Assembly: GCA_001801485.1 (NCBI GenBank)
Contig: MGXV01000078.1
Coordinates: forward strand, 1-14,705
Direction: 5' to 3'
DNA length: 14,705 bases
DNA from: Gammaproteobacteria bacterium RIFCSPHIGHO2_12_FULL_37_14
GTDB taxonomy: Bacteria > Pseudomonadota > Gammaproteobacteria > DSM-16500
Part shown: piece after piece, positions 6,392 through 13,339 of the stretch
Layout: every line of letters begins with the position of its first letter
Position numbering within the stretch: the stretch's first letter is position 1
The notes under the pieces: model-generated
What the model saw: only the letters and a program-made list of their open reading frames with translations
Database searches by the model: none
What the model was told of the DNA's origin: nothing
Translations under genes and position numbers: made by a program

Positions 6392-8346
6392 GAGGTGACT
6401 CGCCCACTCCATAGTGATTTTGCATTGCCATAATGTACGATACGGTATTGACCAGTTTGAGTATGGAAAGGAGTGCGCCACACAATGGTGACTAAAGAAT
6501 TTGCAATGCCATGACGGCGCCAATGATATTCGGTATCCCAATCACGATCATATTTAATCGTGCGCCATTGCCCATTTTCTAATTGTTGTATCGCTAAAAA
6601 ACTATCTTGAATACGATAATCATTTTTAGGATGTGCGCCCCAAAAAATGACTTTGACTGTCTCGCCTGCTTGGTAATTTTTCTTGGCATCTTGATAAAGA
6701 TCGCCGAAATGTTTATTCCAAGGTGTGCTGTCAACTATCACACCTGGTTGTAAATTAATTTGTATATGAGATAAATCAGGCGGTGATAGGCCTGTTTCTA
6801 CGGGTATTTGATGACGCAATGCTGTTGCTAGCTTAGTGTATTCTTGTTGCAACGCTGCTTGCGTCCATGGTCCAAAATAGGTTGAAGCTCCTTCATAGCG
6901 TTGTGCTTGATATTCTTCATTAGTCGTGACATAACCGGCATAGGCATTTGCTAATGTCGATAATATTATTGTCTCATTAGGGAATTGTTTGCTAATAGCT
7001 TCTCGCAGACGACGGCCTGTCATGGTGGTTAATTCAAAGGGTGCAGCAATGATGATGACACTGCCGATTTGTAAAATTTGTAATGGCAAGATATTCGGTG
7101 TCCAGGGATAAGGTTTCATGGTTCCTGTTGAAAGGACGATGGGTTTTACCCCTTGGCAAGCAGTAGTGACCTGTTTGCAAATGAAATGAGGAAGCCATCG
7201 GCTAATATCATTGCATTTTATTCCTTGTCTACCTAAGCCTTCACCATCTTGTGTTCCGGCAAGCATAGACACTCCTATCGCTGCTGGACAAGTTGTGCGA
7301 AGACGGCCATCGGTATCATCTGGTGCGATCAATAGACTATCCATGGTGGCAAACGTATGCCGATAATCTATTCCTCCTGTCACCAAATGAGTAGCACGAT
7401 CGAATAATTTTTTTGCCATAACATATTGTGGTAAGCCAGCTTTTTCAACAGCGCTTAATCCTTCCAGTCCCCTTCCACCTTTATGTCCATTAGCATTAGG
7501 AGAGACATCGCCAGCATTAGCTTGAGCAAATGCTGCTACAAAAGCGGTTGGCCCATAATTTGAGTTAAAATCTTTTTCGAAAATATATTCGGCATATCCT
7601 TTGTTATCACCACTAATAAGATGATTTTTGTTGTTCATTGATACACCGTGAACAGGAAACCAATTGATTTCACCCAAGGGTAAACCATGTAGGCTATCAA
7701 AACGGATTAAAATCATTTGAGTATCCGTATCTTTTAAATAACGATCACGCTCTTGTTGTGGATTGAGTAAATAAGCAGTTGGCGAACGATTGTATCCTAC
7801 AGCTGATAATTCACCGGATGCGATTTGAATCGTTGCTGGAGTAAGATGATGTTGTGCGCGTTCAATTGCCGCAACAATTCCGTTCACAATGGCATCAAAA
7901 TTTTTTTGGCTAAATCCTAGAGTAGAGAGGTTATAAAATGCATCAGTCGAATAGCCACCAGGACCGCTGTGTGTGTGAGTAGCGGTAATTAATACATTCG
8001 CATCATCAAAGCGAGAAGCATATTTGTCTTTTAATCGAGTGACAACTTGTTGTTTGATACCCTGAAATACTTGCCCTAAATCGACATTTACTAAAACGAC
8101 GCGTTTATCATTGCAAGGCGATTCGATGATAAAAGCTCGCGCCCATAATCGCTGATACATACCTGTGGTTTGTTGCGCCAGCATGCCATATCCCATCATG
8201 CCTTCTTCAGCAGCAGGACCAGTTATATCGTAAATGCCTGTTCCTACATTAAATATATTATTTTCCTGACAATGCTCAATTGCGCTATAACAGGAGTAAG
8301 AAAAGAAGATCAAACTTATTAAAAACGTAATAGTTAACTTACTCAT
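6337..8346 (-). CDS. Secreted neutral ceramidase
   Basis: Neutral ceramidases hydrolyse the amide bond of ceramide to sphingosine and fatty acid. The 669 residues are close to the Pseudomonas aeruginosa enzyme in length. A signal peptide is visible (MSKLTITFLISLIFFSYSCYS, cut near residue 21, leaving AIEH), so the protein is exported. Family signatures are NVGTGIYDITGP (33-44), the zinc-site THTHSGPGGY (123-132, H124), FPVHG (H233), the nucleophile loop NAGDVSPN (277-284, Ser282), AAPFELT (E438) and AYAGYVTT (Y472), so all expected catalytic and zinc residues are present. A C-terminal beta domain follows from about 520. AAGGGA lies 5 nt before the ATG. A minus-strand TATAAT at 8378-8383 is the likely -10. 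Most bacteria do not make sphingolipids, so the substrate is probably of host origin, which fits a host-associated lifestyle; that is inference. Confidence 0.93.
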   Translation of the reverse strand: MSKLTITFLISLIFFSYSCYSAIEHCQENNIFNVGTGIYDITGPAAEEGMMGYGMLAQQTTGMYQRLWARAFIIESPCNDKRVVLVNVDLGQVFQGIKQQVVTRLKDKYASRFDDANVLITATHTHSGPGGYSTDAFYNLSTLGFSQKNFDAIVNGIVAAIERAQHHLTPATIQIASGELSAVGYNRSPTAYLLNPQQERDRYLKDTDTQMILIRFDSLHGLPLGEINWFPVHGVSMNNKNHLISGDNKGYAEYIFEKDFNSNYGPTAFVAAFAQANAGDVSPNANGHKGGRGLEGLSAVEKAGLPQYVMAKKLFDRATHLVTGGIDYRHTFATMDSLLIAPDDTDGRLRTTCPAAIGVSMLAGTQDGEGLGRQGIKCNDISRWLPHFICKQVTTACQGVKPIVLSTGTMKPYPWTPNILPLQILQIGSVIIIAAPFELTTMTGRRLREAISKQFPNETIILSTLANAYAGYVTTNEEYQAQRYEGASTYFGPWTQAALQQEYTKLATALRHQIPVETGLSPPDLSHIQINLQPGVIVDSTPWNKHFGDLYQDAKKNYQAGETVKVIFWGAHPKNDYRIQDSFLAIQQLENGQWRTIKYDRDWDTEYHWRRHGIANSLVTIVWRTPFHTQTGQYRIVHYGNAKSLWSGRVTSYVGYSSAFEIRSKMDLS

Positions 8347-8360
8347 TTTAATCCCTTTTT

Positions 8361-8393
8361 ATTAATGTTCTTTTAAGATTATAGCGATACACT
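8361..8393 (+). promoter_or_regulatory. PmrA-box-like promoter of the 8457 gene
   Basis: ATTAAT (8361-8366), 5 nt, TTTAAG (8372-8377), exactly 10 nt, then TACACT (8388-8393; four of six to TATAAT). The TTAA cores are 11 bp apart, and the flanks (GTT and ATT after each half-site) also fit the cTTAATatT-N2-cTTAATatT pattern known for PmrA in Legionella and Coxiella. The geometry, including the 10-nt distance to the -10, equals that of the site at 1063-1095. The right half of the box overlaps the leftward -10 of the ceramidase gene (8378-8383), so a bound regulator could activate rightward and hinder leftward transcription. Confidence 0.5.
8378..8383 (-). promoter_or_regulatory. -10 element of the ceramidase gene
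   Basis: A perfect TATAAT on the minus strand, about 32 nt before the ceramidase ATG. The -35 region is poor, so it may need an activator or act weakly. Confidence 0.45.
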
Positions 8394-8423
8394 ATTTAGA
8401 GTGGTGAATAAAAAAAATAATAA

Positions 8424-8445
8424 ATTGATTTGCATACCAATCAAT
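8424..8445 (+). other. Stem-loop in the leader of the 8457 gene
   Basis: ATTGATT (8424-8430) and AATCAAT (8439-8445) form perfect 7-bp arms around an 8-nt loop. The stem ends directly where the G-rich Shine-Dalgarno (GGGGGTGG, 8446-8453) begins. It does not sequester the ribosome-binding site itself; it could stabilise the leader or serve as an operator at DNA level. Confidence 0.45.
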
Positions 8446-8456
8446 GGGGGTGGAAA

Positions 8457-9482
8457 ATGATGAGTTTACTAAAAGCTGTTGAAGAAGTTTTCTCTAAGAT
8501 TCCTTATGCACGATATTGGGGTCCCATGACGATGGTTGGCGGTATATTGAGTGAAAACCAAGCAAAATATAATAAAATATATACTAAATACTACCAAGAA
8601 CAAGCTACAATTTTTGAGCTTTATGATACATACATCTTACGAGTGAATGAGATATTTAAGCACCATCATCGTTGGAAGTATCTCATTCATTTGCGGGATC
8701 GAATTTTTCAAGAAGATGATAATCATTCTTTAAAAGTAGCTCTAGAAGCGGCAGCTGATTCCTACAGAAAAGATATGAGTGATAGCATACGGCGTTTAAT
8801 TAGCCTTAAAAAAGATGCCCAAAGTTTTCACTTTATTCATCTACACTATCCTTTGGCAGCGACCGGTATTCGTTTGAATTTCCCAAAGTTAATCGAAGAA
8901 ACCTTAGCAAATATTCCAAAGATGGTGATAGGTTTTGATGCCGACCCAAAAACCGGTAAGGTTTATAATATTTTGGGAACAGATAAAAAGCTAGCTAGAA
9001 AAATCGAATTAGAGCGTGGTTATGGCTTAGATAATGCGAGCTATTGCTCACTTGTTAGAGGTGTTGTTGCTAAGGAAGTATGTACAAACATGCGAGCAAG
9101 TCATTCTAGAATGCAAGAAGCAAATCTAGCAGCGCATCATCAAGATTTTGACTTTGTTCATCATGATAGAGAGGATATTTTGTTTGAGAATTTTGAGAAT
9201 CTTCATTTAAATGCAACATCGACAAAATTAATGTTATCTCAATTCGGTGGGGCGATCAAACGAGAGCATGAAGCGCAGCAGCAAATTAAGGTAGATCGAG
9301 TAGCCGATAGGGATTGCAGCGGAGATATTGATGGCACATTTAGTAATGCTTGTGGTTTAACTAAGGTGTGGTTCTTACAGGCAGACAATCAGGCAATAGC
9401 TAACCGTCATACAGAAACCCCACCAGCTAAAACAGCGGATGAGGAATACGATGTGCTTAAGCCTTGGAGTTTAATTCTTTAA
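8457..9482 (+). CDS. Unknown protein, candidate secreted effector
   Basis: A 341-residue protein (MMSLLKAVEE at its start) that I do not recognise. The ORF could begin at TTG 8430, but GGGGGTGG at 8446-8453 supports ATG 8457 or 8460. No signal peptide or clear membrane helix is present. The N-terminal half is rich in charged, aromatic and helix-forming residues (35-125). The middle contains a His-rich segment (HH at 227-228 and 235-236), and five Cys lie between 197 and 299. The C-terminus, DEEYDVLKPWSLIL, has acidic residues at positions -14 to -10 and Leu at -1 and -3. That resembles the E-block plus terminal hydrophobic residue known from Dot/Icm effectors, but this is suggestive only. A PmrA-like promoter lies upstream. 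Its stop abuts the stop of a small convergent gene. The divergent neighbour is the ceramidase. Confidence 0.8.
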   Translation: MMSLLKAVEEVFSKIPYARYWGPMTMVGGILSENQAKYNKIYTKYYQEQATIFELYDTYILRVNEIFKHHHRWKYLIHLRDRIFQEDDNHSLKVALEAAADSYRKDMSDSIRRLISLKKDAQSFHFIHLHYPLAATGIRLNFPKLIEETLANIPKMVIGFDADPKTGKVYNILGTDKKLARKIELERGYGLDNASYCSLVRGVVAKEVCTNMRASHSRMQEANLAAHHQDFDFVHHDREDILFENFENLHLNATSTKLMLSQFGGAIKREHEAQQQIKVDRVADRDCSGDIDGTFSNACGLTKVWFLQADNQAIANRHTETPPAKTADEEYDVLKPWSLIL

Positions 9483-9707
9483 TTATTTTTTGGAGCAAGA
9501 ATTACGCGTCGCTGGAGAATAATTAGAGGTATCAGTTGGTTCATAGGTTTTACAATTAGGAAAATCAGATGTGATACCCGTACGTTTTAAGTTATTAAGG
9601 ACTTCATTACGCGCTATGATTAGATTGTTTTTTTTAGCCTGTTCATCTATCCAGTCATTGTATAATCTCTTGTGTGCGCTAACGAGCAGTTTATATGCAT
9701 CAAACAT
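9483..9707 (-). CDS. Small unknown protein (74 aa)
   Basis: A 74-residue product with no recognised family and no signal peptide. The first half is helical and charged (AYKLLVSAHKRLYNDW, then DEQAKKNN and ARNEVLNNLKR). The second half is Ser/Thr/Pro/Asn-rich with two Cys (residues 52 and 71) and ends in Lys-Lys. I accept it as real because AGGAGAG (9721-9715) stands exactly 7 nt before the ATG, one of the best ribosome-binding sites in the window, and because a plausible promoter lies upstream. Its stop codon (9485-9483) touches the stop of the convergent 8457 gene, so the two fill the interval exactly. It could be a partner, chaperone or regulator of the neighbouring unknown protein, or unrelated. 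Confidence 0.65.
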   Translation of the reverse strand: MFDAYKLLVSAHKRLYNDWIDEQAKKNNLIIARNEVLNNLKRTGITSDFPNCKTYEPTDTSNYSPATRNSCSKK

Positions 9708-9714
9708 AAAAAAT

Positions 9715-9721
9715 CTCTCCT
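9715..9721 (-). promoter_or_regulatory. Strong Shine-Dalgarno of the small gene
   Basis: AGGAGAG on the minus strand, 7 nt from the ATG at 9707. It is the main evidence that the 74-codon ORF is translated. Confidence 0.7.
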
Positions 9722-9798
9722 AAAACATAAATTGTTGATAATGTGCTGATGTCATTCTTTATTAGTGTATAGCTTTATGTATTATTTTCTTTTAAAGT

Positions 9799-9828
9799 AT
9801 TCTACGCCATTTCTTAATAAAATGGTAA
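9799..9828 (-). promoter_or_regulatory. Possible promoter of the small gene, with an inverted repeat in its spacer
   Basis: On the minus strand TTACCA (9828-9823) and TAGAAT (9804-9799) are separated by 18 nt, matching four and five of six sigma-70 positions. An inverted repeat CCATTT (9807-9812) / AAATGG (9820-9825) fills the spacer and touches the -35, a typical place for an operator. The implied leader is about 85 nt. Confidence 0.4.
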
Positions 9829-9852
9829 TAAATCTAAGAAAATCCTTTCGAT

Positions 9853-9871
9853 TCTTAAGATAGTCTTAAGA
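9853..9871. promoter_or_regulatory. Third PmrA-box-like repeat (CTTAAG-N5-CTTAAG)
   Basis: TCTTAAGA occurs at 9853-9860 and 9864-9871, with an exact 11-bp period. Each half is itself a palindrome, so the site reads equally well on both strands. It matches the CTTAA-type PmrA half-site with G instead of T at the sixth place. Unlike the other two sites, no good -10 stands 10 nt away on either side. It lies about 25 bp upstream of the putative -35 of the small minus-strand gene and about 145 bp upstream of recG. Confidence 0.4.
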
Positions 9872-10014
9872 TCCCATAACAAAGTTTTTTAAAAAAAGAT
9901 AAGGAAGCATGGTGATGTACTGATGGATATCTTCTAAACTACTTGGTTTATTCGCTGAAACGATAGAAAATCAGAATGATGATACTAATTTGAAAAACCG
10001 CGAGTAATATTTGC

Positions 10015-12093
10015 GTGAACCAACATAGTGTTCCTGTGGATCATTTACGAGGAGTAGGCAAGCAAATTGTCAAACATCTTGCGCGTTTAGATATCTATTC
10101 TATACAAGATGTGCTATTTCATTTACCGCTGCGTTATCAAGATCGTACTCACATCCAAACGATACATTCGTTAATTCCAGATATGGAAGCCGTTATTGAA
10201 GGAGTCATTCAAACTGTTTCTATGCCGAAACGTGGGCGAACTAAATTATTATGTGTACTGAAAGATGAAACAGGAAAAATGTGTTTACGATTTTTTCATG
10301 TATTATCATTTCAATCGCATATCTTTAAGCTAGGCGTTCGATTACGTTGTTATGGCGTGACGCGCTTGGGCCCGAATGGTTTTGAAATGATTCATCCTGA
10401 ATTTCAAGTTATCACGCCAACCAAACCTATCGAAATTGAAAAGCAGCTGACACCCATTTATCCAGCGACGGAAGGGTTGAGCCAATATATGTTGAGGAAA
10501 ATAACTGCTCAAGCACTTGTCTGGATGAATAGTAATCCATTGTTTGAAGAATTAATTCCAGCATCCATTAGGCAATCACATTCCTTTCCCGCATTTAAAG
10601 AAGCATTATATTTTATTCATCGACCGCCACGGGAAACTAGTATAGTAGATTTAATCAATAATAAAACCTTAGCACAACAACGATTAATATTTGAAGAATT
10701 GTTAGCTCATCGCATGAGTTTATTGCATGCAAAACAAGCTTTCAAATGGCAACCAGGAATTTCTTTAAACCAGAAAGGTAGTTTAATATCAAATTATCTT
10801 AAGAATCTTTCATTTCAATTAACATCCGCACAGCAGCGTGTGTGTGATGAAATTAGCAATGATTTAAATCAATCCTATCCTATGTTGCGTTTAATCCAGG
10901 GCGATGTAGGATCTGGAAAAACAGTCGTGGCAGCCCTTGCTATGTTGCAAGCGGTTGAAAATGGTTATCAAGCCGTATTGATGGCTCCTACAGAGTTACT
11001 TGCAGAACAACATTATCGAGTATTTAAAAAGTGGTTAGAACCATTAAATTTGTCCACAGTCTTTTTATCAGGAAGCATGAAAGCAAGTATCAAAAAATCC
11101 ATGCTAACTACAATTGCAAATGGTGAAGCGCAAATTATTATTGGCACCCATGCTTTGTTTCAAGAAAATGTTCATTTTTCCAAACTCGCTTTAGTTATTA
11201 TTGATGAGCAACATCGATTTGGGGTTCATCAACGTGCGTTATTGCGAGAGAAAGGAGTGAATGTTGCCTATCATCCTCATCAATTGATTATGACTGCTAC
11301 ACCTATTCCTCGAACATTAGCGATGAGTTTTTATGCTGACTTAGATTGCTCGCTTATTGATGAATTACCACCTGGCCGAACGCCTGTGGTGACTAGTGTC
11401 TTAGCGAATCATCGACGACATGAAGTAATCGACAGAGTTCGCGAAGCTTGTCAGCAAGGTAGACAAGTCTACTGGGTATGTCCTTTGATTGAAGAATCGG
11501 AAGCTATTCATTGTCAAGCTGCCGTGACTCTTGCCGAACAATTACGAGCAATGTTAAATGGCATAAAAGTTGGTCTGATTCATGGCCGTACAAATAGTGC
11601 AGATAAAGAAGCAATGATGCATGCATTTCAGCTGGGACAGGTTCATGTATTAGTAGCCACTACCATCATTGAAGTCGGTGTTGATGTTGCTAATGCTAGT
11701 GTGATGGTGATTGAAAATGCTGAGCGATTAGGCCTCTCTCAATTACATCAGCTTCGTGGACGTGTTGGTCGTGGAAGTGTTGCGAGTCATTGTCTTTTGT
11801 TATACCAATCTCCCTTAACAGATCTTGCAAAAGAACGCTTAGGTGTGATGAGAGAAACAACGGATGGATTTAAAATTGCTCAAAAAGATCTTGAATTACG
11901 TGGCCCGGGAGAAATATTAGGAACCAGACAAACGGGCGAGCTTTCCTTTAAGGTGGCAGATTTGATTCGTGATCATGAGATGGTATTACCTGTGCAGCAG
12001 GCTGCCGATTTGATGTTGCGTGAACAGGCTCATGATATTCAAGCATTAGTTAAGCGCTGGCTAGGAAAACAAGAAATGTATGGAAAAGTTTAA
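10015..12093 (+). CDS. recG: ATP-dependent DNA helicase RecG
   Basis: Branch-migrating helicase that reverses stalled replication forks and processes Holliday junctions and R- or D-loops. The 692 residues are the standard length. The N-terminal wedge domain has an OB fold (about 1-150, with DVLFHLPLRYQDRTH at 32-46). Helicase motifs are Walker A GDVGSGKT (296-303), DEQH (397-400), TATPIPRTL (427-435), ATTIIEVGVDV (548-558) and QLRGRVGRG (579-587). The RecG-specific TRG region FKIAQKDLELRGPGEILGTRQTG follows at 619-641. The start is GTG 10015: a TGA lies eight codons upstream in frame (9991-9993) and no ATG or better start intervenes; the ribosome-binding site is weak (CGAG). It is convergent with anmK and the two stop codons share the bases TTAA at 12090-12093. 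Confidence 0.96.
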   Translation: MNQHSVPVDHLRGVGKQIVKHLARLDIYSIQDVLFHLPLRYQDRTHIQTIHSLIPDMEAVIEGVIQTVSMPKRGRTKLLCVLKDETGKMCLRFFHVLSFQSHIFKLGVRLRCYGVTRLGPNGFEMIHPEFQVITPTKPIEIEKQLTPIYPATEGLSQYMLRKITAQALVWMNSNPLFEELIPASIRQSHSFPAFKEALYFIHRPPRETSIVDLINNKTLAQQRLIFEELLAHRMSLLHAKQAFKWQPGISLNQKGSLISNYLKNLSFQLTSAQQRVCDEISNDLNQSYPMLRLIQGDVGSGKTVVAALAMLQAVENGYQAVLMAPTELLAEQHYRVFKKWLEPLNLSTVFLSGSMKASIKKSMLTTIANGEAQIIIGTHALFQENVHFSKLALVIIDEQHRFGVHQRALLREKGVNVAYHPHQLIMTATPIPRTLAMSFYADLDCSLIDELPPGRTPVVTSVLANHRRHEVIDRVREACQQGRQVYWVCPLIEESEAIHCQAAVTLAEQLRAMLNGIKVGLIHGRTNSADKEAMMHAFQLGQVHVLVATTIIEVGVDVANASVMVIENAERLGLSQLHQLRGRVGRGSVASHCLLLYQSPLTDLAKERLGVMRETTDGFKIAQKDLELRGPGEILGTRQTGELSFKVADLIRDHEMVLPVQQAADLMLREQAHDIQALVKRWLGKQEMYGKV

Positions 12094-13202
12094 GCATAAT
12101 ACACGCCGCCTAAAATGGCAGCTTTTTGTGCTCCAGTAACGCTAGGTAGATTACCTGGTTGGTGATGTAAAGTTTGTCGTGCTAACCAGGCAAACGCGAT
12201 AGCTTCCACCCAATCGGGATCCACTCCAAATTCTTGAGTAGAGGAAACAATAAATTGAGGTTTAGCAATTTCTTGTAATCGCGACATTAAGTAATGATTA
12301 TGTGTGCCGCCGCCACACACGAGAATTTCCGCAGAAGGTAATTGTTGACGAATTGATAGGATAATCGTTAATGCTGTGAATTCCACTAAAGTAGCTTGCA
12401 CATCAACCGGTGATATTTCTGTTTTGAGCGCTGATAATTTTTTTTGTAACCATACTAAATTGAAATATTCCCGTCCGGTGCTTTTAGGCGGCGCTTGTTG
12501 AAAATAAATATCGGATAATAAATGTTCGAGTAAATCCGGTTGCACCTTACCTTGTGCTCCCCATTTACCACCATCATCTTGTTTTTTAGATTGATGTAAA
12601 TGAATCCAGGCATCAAGCAAAGTATTGCCAGGTCCAGTATCAAAGCCAATAATAGATTCTACATTTTTTTTTGGTAATACCGTGATATTAGCAATACCAC
12701 CAATATTGATAATAACGCGATCAGTCATTGCAGATGAAAATAAATAATGATGAAAGGCGGGTACCAGAGGCGCGCCTTGACCACCATATGCCATATCTTT
12801 TCGTCGAAAATCTGCGATAGTAGTAATACCGGTTTCGCAGGCGATGGTATTGGGATCGCCGACTTGCACGGTAAATCGATAAGGAGCATGTGGATAATGG
12901 CGAATAGTTTGTCCATGACTTCCAATAGCTTTAATCGAAGTGGGTGGAAGAGATTGTTGTTTCAATAAAGTAATAACGGCTTCCGCAAAAGCCTGACCTA
13001 ATAAGATATCCAGTTCACCCAGTCGTTGAATTTCATTCTCGCCTTTTTCATAAAGGGCAAAAATTTTTTCTCTTATGAGTAATGAATACGAGACATAATG
13101 TGTCGCAACAATGCAGGGTCGAGGTTGGCTAAAATCAACCAGTGCGGCATCAATACCATCTGCACTCGTGCCAGATATTAAGCCGATATAAAGTTCATTC
13201 AT
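12090..13202 (-). CDS. anmK: Anhydro-N-acetylmuramic acid kinase
   Basis: Phosphorylates 1,6-anhydro-N-acetylmuramic acid while opening the anhydro ring, giving MurNAc 6-phosphate for cell-wall recycling; cytosolic. With the start at ATG 13202 the protein has 370 residues, the usual AnmK size, and opens MNELYIGLISGTSADGID with the ATP-binding GTSxDGxD motif. Other family blocks are GSHGQTIRHYPHAP, VNIGGIANITVLP-type text (here IINIGGIANI), GFDTGPGNTLLDAW and LVCGGGTHN. An upstream in-frame ATG at 13346 would add 48 residues unlike the family and overlap tyrS, so it is rejected. A perfect palindrome AAGAGATCTCTT sits directly before the start. Divergent from tyrS, as in Pseudomonas and relatives where anmK, tyrS and an rRNA operon also cluster. 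Confidence 0.95.
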   Translation of the reverse strand: MNELYIGLISGTSADGIDAALVDFSQPRPCIVATHYVSYSLLIREKIFALYEKGENEIQRLGELDILLGQAFAEAVITLLKQQSLPPTSIKAIGSHGQTIRHYPHAPYRFTVQVGDPNTIACETGITTIADFRRKDMAYGGQGAPLVPAFHHYLFSSAMTDRVIINIGGIANITVLPKKNVESIIGFDTGPGNTLLDAWIHLHQSKKQDDGGKWGAQGKVQPDLLEHLLSDIYFQQAPPKSTGREYFNLVWLQKKLSALKTEISPVDVQATLVEFTALTIILSIRQQLPSAEILVCGGGTHNHYLMSRLQEIAKPQFIVSSTQEFGVDPDWVEAIAFAWLARQTLHHQPGNLPSVTGAQKAAILGGVYYA

Positions 13203-13203
13203 G

Positions 13204-13215
13204 AAGAGATCTCTT
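13204..13215. repeat. 12-bp palindrome in front of anmK
   Basis: AAGAGATCTCTT is perfectly self-complementary and ends 1 bp before the anmK start codon, covering its presumed ribosome-binding site. As RNA it would pair with little or no loop, so a protein-binding site or chance is more likely than a hairpin. Confidence 0.4.
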
Positions 13216-13256
13216 AAAAAATGGTTTAGGATATGGAGTGATGATTTTTTATTACG

Positions 13257-13286
13257 TTCATGCAACATGGCTACCAATGATATGAT
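13257..13286 (+). promoter_or_regulatory. Possible tyrS promoter
   Basis: TATGAT (13281-13286) matches five of six -10 positions, and TTCATG (13257-13262) stands 18 nt upstream as a weak -35. It lies in the 137-bp gap between the divergent anmK and tyrS genes. Weak call; no T-box or other tyrosine riboswitch features are visible. Confidence 0.3.
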
Positions 13287-13339
13287 TGATAATGTATTGT
13301 GCCATAATTTTGATGGAAAAATAATTTTTGGAGAGGAGT

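Larger units (their letters stand above)
9708..10014. other. Intergenic region between the small gene and recG
   Basis: This 307-bp stretch is the longest gap in the window. It holds the ribosome-binding site, leader and possible promoter of the small minus-strand gene, the CTTAAG double repeat, and an A/T-rich stretch at 9885-9897. At 9909-10007 a frame begins ATG-GTG-ATG-TAC, is closed by TGA at 9921, and then stays open for 27 codons to a TAA seven nt before recG. That could be a decayed small gene or chance. No RNA gene, clear terminator or strong recG promoter is visible. Confidence 0.6.
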
